Source of the DNA: Leuconostoc miyukkimchii
Lineage (GTDB): Bacteria > Bacillota > Bacilli > Lactobacillales > Lactobacillaceae
Assembly: GCF_019656055.1 (NCBI RefSeq)
Contig: NZ_BPKY01000001.1
Coordinates: 124,001 to 188,000 of the forward strand
DNA length: 64,000 nt
Reading direction: 5' to 3'
Position numbers and translations under genes: made by a program. Under the pieces are notes generated by a model. That model made no database searches, was not told the DNA's origin, and saw only the letters and a program-made list of their open reading frames with translations. Below are positions 1 through 8,003 of the stretch, in pieces (the first letter of the stretch is position 1; every line of letters begins with the position of its first letter).

Positions 1-1
1 T

Positions 2-190
2 CAAGCAACATACACAGTTCGTAAGATTTCATCTGGTGTTGGTGTGGAACGTACATTCCCATTGCATTCACCACGTGTTGAAAAAATTGAAGTGGTTCGC
101 TTTGGTGCCGTACGTCGTGCCAAGTTGTACTACTTGCGTGCATTGCAAGGTAAAGCAGCTCGTATTAAGGAACGTCGTCGCGACGTATAA
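2..190 (+). CDS. rplS: 50S ribosomal protein L19, C-terminal part (5' truncated by window edge)
   Basis: Component of the large ribosomal subunit at the 30S/50S interface. The reading frame is open from base 2 to a TAA at 188-190 and encodes 62 residues that match the C-terminal half of L19: [14 protein letters not shown] followed by the basic tail [20 protein letters not shown]. The start lies outside the window. In most Firmicutes rplS is the last gene of rpsP-rimM-trmD-rplS; here rpsP and rimM-trmD lie 21-29 kb downstream in the same orientation, so the operon has been split. A terminator follows at once. Confidence 0.95.
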   Translation, partial: QATYTVRKISSGVGVERTFPLHSPRVEKIEVVRFGAVRRAKLYYLRALQGKAARIKERRRDV

Positions 191-198
191 CCTTATTG

Positions 199-230
199 AA
201 AACACTCTATTGGGTGTTTTTTTTTTACAA
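199..230 (+). terminator. Intrinsic terminator of rplS
   Basis: A 9-bp stem (199-207 with 212-220, one G-T pair) with a four-base loop, running into an unbroken run of Ts to 226. It starts 9 bases after the rplS stop codon. Confidence 0.9.
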
Positions 231-339
231 AATAATCCTAAAACAGGGAAATATGCTTATAAAAACATGTAATATTTACGTAACAAAACAGAAAAAAATA
301 TGATACATAAATTAGCAAATTATAGTATATAATTAAGAC

Positions 340-472
340 ATACTCGAATGATATTTGAGTTTCATTACTCCCCTAGTAATGTTTCAATCAGCCCCCCAAT
401 TACTGATTGAATTAACTGATAGCTTCGGTTATCGTCCCCCTGACCATTGCCCTCTTCGGTCAGGGGGTTTTT
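340..472 (+). ncRNA. Probable structured small RNA with C-rich loops and its own terminator
   Basis: Five consecutive perfect or near-perfect hairpins fill this gene-free stretch: 342-348/354-360; 363-369/375-381 with loop CCCCT; 384-391/403-410 with loop CCCCCCAATTA; 418-423/428-433 closed by a TTCG tetraloop; and 436-445/458-467, a 10-bp stem with a C-rich loop followed by Ts, which serves as terminator. A TATAAT at 328-333 puts the expected start near 340, although no good -35 is seen. No convincing ORF is present. Exposed C-runs are typical of small RNAs that pair with G-rich ribosome binding sites. I do not recognise the family. A structured leader for dinB is the alternative, but the terminator and the separate dinB promoter argue against it. 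Confidence 0.75.
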
Positions 473-523
473 ATGTGTCATTTAATTTTAAGAATACCAT
501 TAAATATATAACGTGTTGATAGG

Positions 524-537
524 CGAACTTATGTTCG
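524..537 (+). promoter_or_regulatory. LexA/DinR (SOS) box upstream of dinB
   Basis: CGAACTTATGTTCG is a perfect palindrome in its arms and contains the GAAC-N4-GTTC core of the Gram-positive SOS box. It lies just upstream of the dinB -10 element, where bound LexA would block RNA polymerase. Confidence 0.8.
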
Positions 538-540
538 TTG

Positions 541-549
541 TGTTAAAAT
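541..549 (+). promoter_or_regulatory. Extended -10 promoter of dinB
   Basis: TGTTAAAAT fits an extended -10 (TGN plus TAAAAT at 544-549). No -35 is well placed; TTGATA at 516-521 is 22 bases away. The -10 ends six bases before the ATG at 556, so transcription would start at or next to that start codon. Confidence 0.55.
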
Positions 550-555
550 ATGCTT

Positions 556-1641
556 ATGGCAGAGATTTTTATAACAACCGATAGACGTAAAATTTTACAC
601 GTTGATCTCGATGCGTTTTATGCACAAGTTGAGATGCGTGATAATCCATTATTACGTGATAAAGCACTCATTATCTCAGGTAACCCAGATGAGACAAAGG
701 GACGTGGTGTCGTAACCACAGCAAATTATATAGCCAGAAAACTCGGGGTGCATTCAGCAATGAGTGCAGCGGAAGCAAAACGATTAGCTCCCAATGCTAT
801 ATTTCTTTCGCCTAATTTTAATAAATATAGAATTATTTCTAAACAAATTCATGATATTTTTTATACAATTACAAATAAAGTTGAGCCAATCGCATTGGAT
901 GAAGCCTATCTTGATATTACAGAGCTACAACAATCAAGTACAGAGGTAGCTGGTTACATTCGTCATGAAATTCTGAGAAAAACTGGTCTGACGAGCTCTA
1001 TTGGTGTGTCTCACAATAAATTATTGGCGAAACTCGGCTCTAAATTTAATAAACCAAATGGTGTAACCGTTATTACGTCAGAGAATATGCTATGCTTTCT
1101 TGATGAATTAGCTATTGGTGATTTTCGTGGTGTTGGTAAAAAAACGCGTGAAAAATTTGAAAAAATACATATAACCAATGGTGCGCAGTTACGTGGACTA
1201 ACTTATGAAGAATTGCGGTCGTTATTTGGAAAAATGGGTGAAAATTTATATTGGCAAGCGCGTGGTGTTCATTTTGGAGAGGTTGCATGGCAACGTCAGC
1301 AACAATCTATTGGTAAGGAAGAAACATTTGGTCAATTCTTACATGATGAGGCAGATGTGCAATCAGAGTTTAGGAAGTTAGCGGTAGCAATGATAAATGT
1401 TATGAAATCACGACACCTTGCGGGTAGAACTTTTAACGTGAAAATTCGTGATGACGCTTTTAATACAATTACACGTGCAATCACAAGAGAAAGTCCATGG
1501 CCATTATCAGAGGATTTGCTTGTCAAAAATGCTCAAAATATATTTGAAGATGTTATAACCTTACCATTTTCAATTCGATTATTGGGCTTGTCGATGAGTA
1601 ATTTGCAATCAAGTACTTTTGAGGAAATGACGTTGTTTTAA
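556..1641 (+). CDS. dinB: DNA polymerase IV (Y-family translesion polymerase)
   Basis: Error-prone polymerase that extends past lesions or stalled forks. The 361-residue product has the Y-family catalytic signatures: KILHVDLDAFYAQVE near the N terminus (first metal-binding Asp), VTTANYIARKLGV, LDEAYLDIT (catalytic Asp-Glu pair) and SIGVSHNKLLAKLGSKFNKP, then the helix-hairpin-helix and little-finger regions. Length is normal. An in-frame ATG at 550 also exists, but neither start has a Shine-Dalgarno sequence; 556 is preferred because it lies six bases after the extended -10 (leaderless model). The SOS box at 524-537 predicts DNA-damage induction. It is transcribed alone or reads into nrnA, 66 bases downstream. 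Confidence 0.95.
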   Translation: MAEIFITTDRRKILHVDLDAFYAQVEMRDNPLLRDKALIISGNPDETKGRGVVTTANYIARKLGVHSAMSAAEAKRLAPNAIFLSPNFNKYRIISKQIHDIFYTITNKVEPIALDEAYLDITELQQSSTEVAGYIRHEILRKTGLTSSIGVSHNKLLAKLGSKFNKPNGVTVITSENMLCFLDELAIGDFRGVGKKTREKFEKIHITNGAQLRGLTYEELRSLFGKMGENLYWQARGVHFGEVAWQRQQQSIGKEETFGQFLHDEADVQSEFRKLAVAMINVMKSRHLAGRTFNVKIRDDAFNTITRAITRESPWPLSEDLLVKNAQNIFEDVITLPFSIRLLGLSMSNLQSSTFEEMTLF

Positions 1642-1644
1642 ACG

Positions 1645-1653
1645 TGATATACT
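1645..1653 (+). promoter_or_regulatory. Extended -10 promoter of nrnA
   Basis: TGATATACT just after the dinB stop codon fits an extended -10 element. It would give a leader of about 50 bases before nrnA. No clear -35 is seen. Confidence 0.45.
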
Positions 1654-1707
1654 AGATAAAGACATACAAATTTAAGTGTATTCACGATAAATTAGAAAGA
1701 TAGAATG

Positions 1708-2700
1708 ATGGCAACAATTGAAGAACAACTATTACAGCAAATTAAAAGATATGATACGATTATTATTCATAGGCATCAACGCCCTGATCCAGATGCATTT
1801 GGTTCACAATTAGGATTGAAAGCGATTTTACAGGCAAGTTTTCCAGAAAAACATATCTATGCTGTCGGGAAATCAGTACCAGGCTTAATGTGGATGAGTG
1901 AAGATGATCAGTTCATGGATGATATTCCTGATAAAACTTATAATAATGCTTTGGTTATTATGGTTGATACAGCAAATTCACCTCGTATTGATGATCAACG
2001 TTGGTCTACAGGGTTAGAAACCATAAAAATTGATCATCATCCAAACGATGAACCTTATGGCGATTGGCAATGGGTAAAAGAAGGTCATTCGGCAACAAGC
2101 ACAATGATTTACGAATTTTATGAATTGCTTAAGACGCAAGGCTTGGTAATGACTAATCAAGCTGCACGATTATTGTATATTGGTATTGTTGGTGATACTG
2201 GGCGATTCATGTATAGTATGGATAAAGAAACTTTCCGAGTTGTATCCGAATTATTTAATTATAATTTTGACTATCAGGCAATTCTCCATCACATGGAAAC
2301 TATTTCTGAAAATGCTGCAAAGCTTTCGGGGTATGTTCTTCAAAATCTGAATATTTTACCTTCAGGTTTTGCATATGTTGTCTTAACAAAGGCTTTGATT
2401 AAAGAATTTGATTTGCGAGAATCAGGGACTGCGTTTGTTGTATCGTTACCATCAAAAATTGATAAAGTTAAAGCATGGGCCATTTTCGAAGAGCAGGATG
2501 AAGGCAATTATCGTGTACGATTGCGATCACGAACCATCGTGATCAATAAAATTGCTAATCAGTTTGAGGGTGGTGGACATCCAATGGCTTCAGGTGCTTG
2601 GGCACAAACAACGCAAGATATTGATCGTTTAATAAAAAATGTAGATATGGCCTTAACTAAACAATATGGGGTCGCAAAAATTAGTTCAGAAAATAACTGA
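1708..2700 (+). CDS. nrnA: DHH-family phosphoesterase, NrnA-like nanoRNase/pAp phosphatase
   Basis: Degrades very short RNAs (and usually 3'-phosphoadenosine 5'-phosphate), finishing mRNA turnover in the cytoplasm. The 330-residue product has the DHH motifs in order: HRHQRPDPDAFGSQLG (motif I, metal-binding Asp-x-Asp), VDTAN, KIDHHPND (the DHH motif) and GIVGDTGRF, then the C-terminal DHHA1 substrate-binding domain ending in GGGHPMASGA. Length is typical. The start is at 1705 or 1708 (tandem ATGs); AGAAAG upstream favours the second. It lies 24 bases ahead of the helicase gene, with which it is probably cotranscribed. Pairing of a nanoRNase with an RNA helicase suggests an RNA decay unit. Confidence 0.88.
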   Translation: MATIEEQLLQQIKRYDTIIIHRHQRPDPDAFGSQLGLKAILQASFPEKHIYAVGKSVPGLMWMSEDDQFMDDIPDKTYNNALVIMVDTANSPRIDDQRWSTGLETIKIDHHPNDEPYGDWQWVKEGHSATSTMIYEFYELLKTQGLVMTNQAARLLYIGIVGDTGRFMYSMDKETFRVVSELFNYNFDYQAILHHMETISENAAKLSGYVLQNLNILPSGFAYVVLTKALIKEFDLRESGTAFVVSLPSKIDKVKAWAIFEEQDEGNYRVRLRSRTIVINKIANQFEGGGHPMASGAWAQTTQDIDRLIKNVDMALTKQYGVAKISSENN

Positions 2701-2724
2701 ACATATCGAAAGTAGAGAAAATTG

Positions 2725-4089
2725 ATGGCAGAAACTGCAAACCAATTTGGACAATTTAATTTAAAAACAGAAATAATTACAGCCTTAACAGCAATAGGAT
2801 TCACACAACCTACGCCAGTTCAAGCTAAGCTCATTCCTAGTATATTAAAAGGAAATGATGTTGTTGGTCAATCTCAGACAGGTTCTGGGAAAACACATAC
2901 TTTTTTGATTCCAATCTTTAATCAATTGATTAAAGATGAACAGTATGTGCAAGCTGTGATAACGACACCATCACGTGAATTAGCTGCGCAAATTACAAAA
3001 GCAGCCAAAGACTTTGCAAACAAATTGGCAGAAGATATTACTATTTCGGAATTTGTTGGTGGAACGGACAAATTACGACAGATTAAGCAACTTGAAAAAA
3101 ATCAACCACAAATTGTTATTGGCACACCTGGCCGTATTAAGGACCTTGCATCATCTGGTGCCCTCAAATTACATGATGTTAAGACATTGGTTGTTGATGA
3201 AGCAGATATGACGCTTGACTTGGGCTTTTTGAATGAAGTTGATTTCATAGCTGGGGCAATGCCCGAAAAGCTACAAACATTGGTATTTAGCGCAACAATG
3301 CCTGAAAAGCTAAAGCCGTTCTTAAAAAAATATTTAGACAATCCGCAATTTGAAGCTATTCCTGTATCAACGGTCATTGCAGATACAATTGATAATTGGT
3401 TACTTGCCACTAAGTCTAAAGATAGAAATGATGTTATTTATCAAGTACTGTCAATTGGCAATCCATACTTGGCTTTAGTGTTTGCTAATACTAAAGAACG
3501 CGCAAAAGAAATTGCTTCGAATTTGCGTGGACGCGGCTTGAAAATTGCAGAGATACATGGTGATATTGAACCTCGTGAACGTCGACGAGTAATGAAATCT
3601 ATTCAAAACTTAGAATACCAATATGTTGTTGCAACAGATCTAGCGGCTCGTGGTATTGATATAGAAGGTGTATCTCATGTGATTAATGACGATATTCCTG
3701 ATGAATTAGAATTTTTCGTACATCGTGTTGGACGAACTGGCCGTAATGGATTAGCAGGTGTCGCTATTACATTATATGGACCGGATGAAGAGCAAGAAGT
3801 TGCTGAATTAGAAGCGTTAGGTATTAATTTCAAAGCTAAACAGATTAAAGAAAATGAGATTGTTGATATTAAAGACCGTCGTGCGCGTAAACAGCGTGTC
3901 GCAACAACCAAAAAGTTAGATCCAACGATGGTAGGTATGGTGAAAAAGAAAAAGAAAATAGTTAAACCTGGATATAAGCGTCGTATTAAGGCTGCTATTC
4001 AACGTAAAGATCAAATGGATCGTCGTATCTCAAAACGAGAAGATATGCGTGCAGTCCGCAAAGAAAATAAGAAACGTGGCGAAAAATAA
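2725..4089 (+). CDS. DEAD-box ATP-dependent RNA helicase, CshB-like
   Basis: Unwinds RNA duplexes in ribosome assembly, cold adaptation or mRNA decay. The 454-residue protein has every core motif: Q motif (GFTQPTPVQ), I (SQTGSGKT), Ia (PSRELAAQ), Ib (TPGRI), II (DEAD), III (SAT), V (VATDLAARGID) and VI (HRVGRTGRNG). A strongly basic tail (about residues 385-454) probably binds RNA and resembles CshB. ATG at 2725 is chosen over the TTG at 2722. A terminator follows immediately. Confidence 0.9.
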   Translation: MAETANQFGQFNLKTEIITALTAIGFTQPTPVQAKLIPSILKGNDVVGQSQTGSGKTHTFLIPIFNQLIKDEQYVQAVITTPSRELAAQITKAAKDFANKLAEDITISEFVGGTDKLRQIKQLEKNQPQIVIGTPGRIKDLASSGALKLHDVKTLVVDEADMTLDLGFLNEVDFIAGAMPEKLQTLVFSATMPEKLKPFLKKYLDNPQFEAIPVSTVIADTIDNWLLATKSKDRNDVIYQVLSIGNPYLALVFANTKERAKEIASNLRGRGLKIAEIHGDIEPRERRRVMKSIQNLEYQYVVATDLAARGIDIEGVSHVINDDIPDELEFFVHRVGRTGRNGLAGVAITLYGPDEEQEVAELEALGINFKAKQIKENEIVDIKDRRARKQRVATTKKLDPTMVGMVKKKKKIVKPGYKRRIKAAIQRKDQMDRRISKREDMRAVRKENKKRGEK

Positions 4090-4090
4090 T

Positions 4091-4128
4091 AAAAAGATGG
4101 TGACTTCATTTGAAGTCACCATCTTTTT
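4091..4128 (+). terminator. Bidirectional terminator between the helicase and the hydrolase genes
   Basis: A perfect 18-bp inverted repeat (4091-4108 with 4111-4128) with A-tract and T-tract ends. It can stop transcription from both sides; the convergent minus-strand gene ends at 4133. Confidence 0.9.
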
Positions 4129-4132
4129 ATTA

Positions 4133-4960
4133 TTATCGCTGTGTCATGCGTGATAGTGGGACAATGACTTTAGATTGGAGTATCTTAACAACTTCTGGAT
4201 TATCCGGCAAGCTTGAATGTTGTGCGTTATCTCCAGAAAGGATTGTTTGTGTGTAGGACTTGACATGTTTTTGGTATATGTATTTACCGGCAATAACGCT
4301 TTGAATTGGTACAATACCGTCATCAGTGTAATCTTCGGTCCCAGCGATAGAATACATGGATAGGTTAGATGGTAAATTTTTACCACCTTGAACAAAATCT
4401 TTAAGCATCTCTGTTCGGTGTTGTAACGAAGACTCTGAAAAATTAAAGGGTGTGCCCAGGGTAGTTAAAGTTGGTACATTAAATGAGTCACTATCATAGT
4501 AATTTTCAAAATAATTAGTCCATATTAAGCCGCCATTGGAGTGACCTACTGCAGCAAAGGTCTTAAAATGATAACGCTCTTGCAAAGAATCTAGTGCACT
4601 GGTAAGCCACTGCGTTTGTTTTTTTATATTATCATAACCATCTTTATTATTTTCGAATCCGATAACTATAAATGGTTGCCGATCAGTAGCGTTAATATTA
4701 CCTTGATAGACTAAGTCGCCATTTTTTTTAACCAGAACTTTTAAAATACTATGTGCTGGCCCGTTACTATTAATCGTAGTGAGTAAATTATCAAATCGAT
4801 TAACAGTAGCGCTTGAACCTGGAATGAAAATAACAGGCGTCATACGAGAGTTTTGGAGCTTGGCTTGGTTAGTGCTAGTTTGGGAAACCCAATATTGACC
4901 GTAAAATCCCAAAATAATAATTAGTATAAGACTGAATCCTAAGATTATTCTATTTTTCAT
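4133..4960 (-). CDS. Membrane-anchored alpha/beta hydrolase, DUF915-like
   Basis: A 275-residue serine hydrolase-type protein of unknown substrate. It begins with a hydrophobic segment (residues 5-23), probably an uncleaved anchor that puts the domain outside the cell. The alpha/beta-hydrolase signs are VIFIPGSS (oxyanion-side loop), GHSNGG (nucleophile elbow), an acidic residue in DDGIVP and the His in AQHSSLPDNPEV, giving a full Ser-Asp-His triad. The layout fits the DUF915 group common in lactobacilli. It overlaps the upstream EIIC-like gene by 11 bases, so the two are translationally coupled. Confidence 0.8.
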   Translation of the reverse strand: MKNRIILGFSLILIIILGFYGQYWVSQTSTNQAKLQNSRMTPVIFIPGSSATVNRFDNLLTTINSNGPAHSILKVLVKKNGDLVYQGNINATDRQPFIVIGFENNKDGYDNIKKQTQWLTSALDSLQERYHFKTFAAVGHSNGGLIWTNYFENYYDSDSFNVPTLTTLGTPFNFSESSLQHRTEMLKDFVQGGKNLPSNLSMYSIAGTEDYTDDGIVPIQSVIAGKYIYQKHVKSYTQTILSGDNAQHSSLPDNPEVVKILQSKVIVPLSRMTQR

Positions 4961-6164
4961 TAGGTACCTCTATCATCAGACGTTTAGTAAATGGATAATA
5001 AATTAGAAGAGAAAGACAAAAAATGAGAATTGCGATGATGGTGGATTGAATAGGTGTACTGCTTGCAAGTGTTGGCAGGAGAACATTTGGCATACCAGAA
5101 GGTGTAATAAAAACAACTGGTTGTGTGAAATGTAAAAAGACAGCCAGATAAGCAATCAAAGTGCCGATAATATTAATCAGGAGCATAGGTATTAACATCA
5201 ATGGTCGCAAAAATATTGGTATACCAGCGTAAAGTAAAAAGTTATTATCAAACAAGCTTGGAAGCCAAGCTAGAATAGCCAATCGTCGGTATTTCTTTGA
5301 CGCTGCAAATAATAGCAGTAGATTTAGAGCTAGTGTATTGCCAATGCCACCAAATAGCGTAAATGAACCATAAATACTATACAAATTTTCTGGAAACGGT
5401 AATGTTGAGATACTGTGTGTTAACATAGCATCCAAATTCGATATAACTGTATTAAGTGTTGTCTGGTTATTTGTCAACTCAGGTGGTATGGAGAAGCCTA
5501 AAACAAATAAAAAAGGTGCTAGAATGGCAATAAGTAGTAGCCCTAAAAAGCTTGTAAAAAAATTTTGAGATAAAAGTGTAGCAAACATTGTTTGTAATCG
5601 TGGCCACTGAATAATGGGATGAAGCATCACGTTAAATGAAATAATAATGATAGACCATAACAAATATTTTAAATTAAACGGTGATGTTGTGGCTGAAAAA
5701 TGTTTATGAAGCCAATAATATGTGGCGCAACTTAGCAATGTTAAAATCGTAATTAATAGATATTGAATTGTGATATATGTTGGTAATTGGTCTTTTTGAA
5801 ATAACAAGATATAAGTTGCTATAAAGTTAGTGACAATGGGAAGACTAGTATTTTTAACACCTCTTGCCGTCAAATAATGATATGTTAAGCCAATTACAAA
5901 AACCATTGCCACAGCGATATCCAAATTTGATAATATGAATCTGGCATGGTCAACAATTGTATCCGGAAAAATGGGATATTTTTTTAATATATTTGCAAAT
6001 AATGCATCTGGAAATAAGATTAATTTGAAAACTAATCGGCAATAAATGTCGATTGCTAAAATGGGGATGGATTGTTGTATAGCAAGCGCTATCGACTGGA
6101 ACGCGGGACGATGAATTAACCGATCATCCCAACGTTGTACGGTATTAATTAAGTAATTGAACAT
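4950..6164 (-). CDS. Orphan PTS EIIC-like membrane protein (cellobiose/oligosaccharide type)
   Basis: A 404-residue, very hydrophobic protein with about ten predicted membrane segments. The N-terminal pattern (RPAFQSIALAIQQSIPILA) and the later FTLFGGIGNTLALNLLLLFAA look like the EIIC permease domain of lactose/cellobiose-type phosphotransferase systems. No EIIA, EIIB or glycosidase gene adjoins it; the partner is the anchored hydrolase, with an 11-base overlap. It may work with EIIA/EIIB encoded elsewhere, or may act without phosphorylation as a sensor or transporter. The start has a good ribosome binding site (TTGGAGA). Function is inferred from family resemblance only. Confidence 0.7.
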   Translation of the reverse strand: MFNYLINTVQRWDDRLIHRPAFQSIALAIQQSIPILAIDIYCRLVFKLILFPDALFANILKKYPIFPDTIVDHARFILSNLDIAVAMVFVIGLTYHYLTARGVKNTSLPIVTNFIATYILLFQKDQLPTYITIQYLLITILTLLSCATYYWLHKHFSATTSPFNLKYLLWSIIIISFNVMLHPIIQWPRLQTMFATLLSQNFFTSFLGLLLIAILAPFLFVLGFSIPPELTNNQTTLNTVISNLDAMLTHSISTLPFPENLYSIYGSFTLFGGIGNTLALNLLLLFAASKKYRRLAILAWLPSLFDNNFLLYAGIPIFLRPLMLIPMLLINIIGTLIAYLAVFLHFTQPVVFITPSGMPNVLLPTLASSTPIQSTIIAILIFCLSLLIYYPFTKRLMIEVPNEK

Positions 6165-6225
6165 GGCGTCTCCAAGTTTAGGGAAATAATTATTACGATA
6201 AAAAAGTAGATATTTAAAATGTTTG

Positions 6226-6273
6226 TGCTATAATTGCTATAAATGTTTTTATAGTACATCAAATAAGTACTAT
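6226..6273 (+). promoter_or_regulatory. Candidate dlt promoter and downstream inverted repeat
   Basis: TGCTATAAT (TATAAT at 6229-6234) is an extended -10 about 80 bases before dltX. Seventeen bases downstream of it a 7-bp inverted repeat, ATAGTAC (6251-6257) with GTACTAT (6267-6273), lies in the transcribed leader and could be an operator or an RNA hairpin. Confidence 0.5.
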
Positions 6274-6314
6274 GTCGATTATACATTAAATCACAGATAC
6301 GGGGGTAACGTGAA

Positions 6315-6455
6315 ATGTTTACACGTTTTTTTAGGCGACCGACTATCAATTTTGTTATTCGGACGCTATTTTATTTTGTTGTTATCTTAGCGCTTGTATA
6401 TCTTTATAGTTACTCAGGCGTAGGCGAAGGACACTTTATTTACAATGAATTTTAA
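6315..6455 (+). CDS. dltX: DltX, teichoic acid D-Ala incorporation microprotein
   Basis: A 46-residue membrane microprotein at the head of the dlt operon. A basic N terminus (FTRFFRRPTINF) precedes one membrane segment (about residues 14-33) and the tail ends in HFIYNEF, the conserved DltX C terminus thought to work with DltD and the acyl-transfer chain. The ribosome binding site is a run of five Gs at 6301-6305, nine bases before ATG. The stop is 15 bases before dltA. It is too short for common gene-length cut-offs. Confidence 0.9.
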   Translation: MFTRFFRRPTINFVIRTLFYFVVILALVYLYSYSGVGEGHFIYNEF

Positions 6456-6470
6456 CTTAGGACAATTAAT

Positions 6471-8003
6471 ATGATTACTGAAAATATCATAGAAGCTATC
6501 GACACAACTGCACAAGAACAAGGGCAGACGATTGCTTATGACGAATTAGGAAAAACGCAAACATACGCACAACTGAAACAATATTCAGATCATTTAGCCG
6601 CTTTTATAGAAACTTTACAAATTAGTGATGATGCACCAATTATGATATATGGTGGGCAACAATTCGAAATGATAGCCAGTTTTTTGGGTAGTGTTAAGTC
6701 TGGTCATGCTTATATTCCAGTTGATGTTAACTCCGCCGATGAACGATTGACTGATATTGTTGAAATTGGAAAACCTGCAGTAGTAATTGCGGTAGACGAC
6801 TTACCTGTAAAAATACCAGACATTCCGGTGATTAATAAAGCGCAACTTACAAAAATCTTTAATACACCGAATAATTTTAAAATGACACACCCAGTTCATG
6901 ATAACGATAATTTTTACATTATTTTTACATCAGGTACCACTGGCAAACCAAAGGGTGTGCAAATTTCACATAATAATTTACTGAGTTTTACTAATTGGGT
7001 GCTCGGAGATGAATTCAATTGGCAGTCCGAAAGTAATGTTCTCGCACAGCCACCTTATTCATTTGATTTGTCTGTTATGGACTGGGTACCAACATTAGTT
7101 TCAAAGGGAACTTTGAAAGCTTTACCAAAAACAGCTGCTGATGATTTTAAAACTTTGTTTAAAGTATTACCAACGTTACATTTAAATAAGTGGGTATCAA
7201 CGCCTTCTTTTGCTGATGTAGTTTTACTTGATCCAGAATTCACACAGGAAAATCATCCGGATTTAGATGGCTTCATGTTTTGTGGTGAAGTTTTGACAAA
7301 AACAACAGCGCAAAAGTTATTGGCGCGTTTTCCAAAGGCAAGTATTTATAATACTTACGGCCCAACAGAGGCAACAGTCGCCGTCACCGGATTAAAGATA
7401 ACAAAAGACACGATTGAAAATAACGATAAAATGCCAATTGGCTATGTTAAATCTGATACGAAAATCATCATTCAAGATAGCGATGGACAGGCAGTGCCTG
7501 ACGGTCAACCGGGTGAAATTGTTATCGTAGGGCCATCTGTGTCACAAGGTTATCTAAACAATCCTGAAAAAACAAGCCAAGCATTCACGACAGTTAATGG
7601 AATTAGCGCTTATAAAACAGGTGACTTAGCCCTACGTGATAAGAATGGTTTGTTGCATTATAAGGGACGTAGTGATTTTCAAATCAAATTGCATGGTTTC
7701 CGAATTGAACTTGAAGAAGTTGCGCAACAATTACAACAAAGCCAATGGGTTGATCAAGCCGTAGCTGTACCAAGATATGATGCAGATGGTAAAGTGAAAC
7801 AATTATTAGCAATTATTGTAGCTAAAAATAACAACTTTGAGAAACCAATATTATTAACTACTGCTATCAAGAACAATCTTGAGAATATTATGATGCCATA
7901 TATGGTGCCAAGCCGCTTTATGTATCGTGATAAAATGCCATTAACACCTAATGGTAAAATTGATCTGAAGGGTTTGATTGCAGAGGTGAACGGTCATGGT
8001 TAA
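6471..8003 (+). CDS. dltA: D-alanine--D-alanyl carrier protein ligase
   Basis: Adenylates D-alanine and loads it onto the phosphopantetheine arm of DltC, the first step in D-alanylation of teichoic acids. The 510-residue protein has the adenylation-family core motifs: TSGTTGKPKGV (A3), YNTYGPTEAT (A5), YKTGDLA (A7), GRSDFQIKLHGFRIE (A8) and PNGKIDLKGL (A10 catalytic Lys). Its last 8 bases overlap dltB, so the two are translationally coupled. Length is normal. Confidence 0.97.
   Translation: MITENIIEAIDTTAQEQGQTIAYDELGKTQTYAQLKQYSDHLAAFIETLQISDDAPIMIYGGQQFEMIASFLGSVKSGHAYIPVDVNSADERLTDIVEIGKPAVVIAVDDLPVKIPDIPVINKAQLTKIFNTPNNFKMTHPVHDNDNFYIIFTSGTTGKPKGVQISHNNLLSFTNWVLGDEFNWQSESNVLAQPPYSFDLSVMDWVPTLVSKGTLKALPKTAADDFKTLFKVLPTLHLNKWVSTPSFADVVLLDPEFTQENHPDLDGFMFCGEVLTKTTAQKLLARFPKASIYNTYGPTEATVAVTGLKITKDTIENNDKMPIGYVKSDTKIIIQDSDGQAVPDGQPGEIVIVGPSVSQGYLNNPEKTSQAFTTVNGISAYKTGDLALRDKNGLLHYKGRSDFQIKLHGFRIELEEVAQQLQQSQWVDQAVAVPRYDADGKVKQLLAIIVAKNNNFEKPILLTTAIKNNLENIMMPYMVPSRFMYRDKMPLTPNGKIDLKGLIAEVNGHG

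Noticed and set aside
36-272. Plus-strand ORF of 78 codons at the window start
   Set aside because: Runs through rplS in another frame and over its terminator; composition is unlike a real protein.
6149-6349. Minus-strand ORF of 66 codons upstream of the EIIC-like gene
   Set aside because: Overlaps the dlt promoter and dltX on the other strand, has no ribosome binding site and reads as low-complexity Tyr/Ile/Asn; a chance frame.
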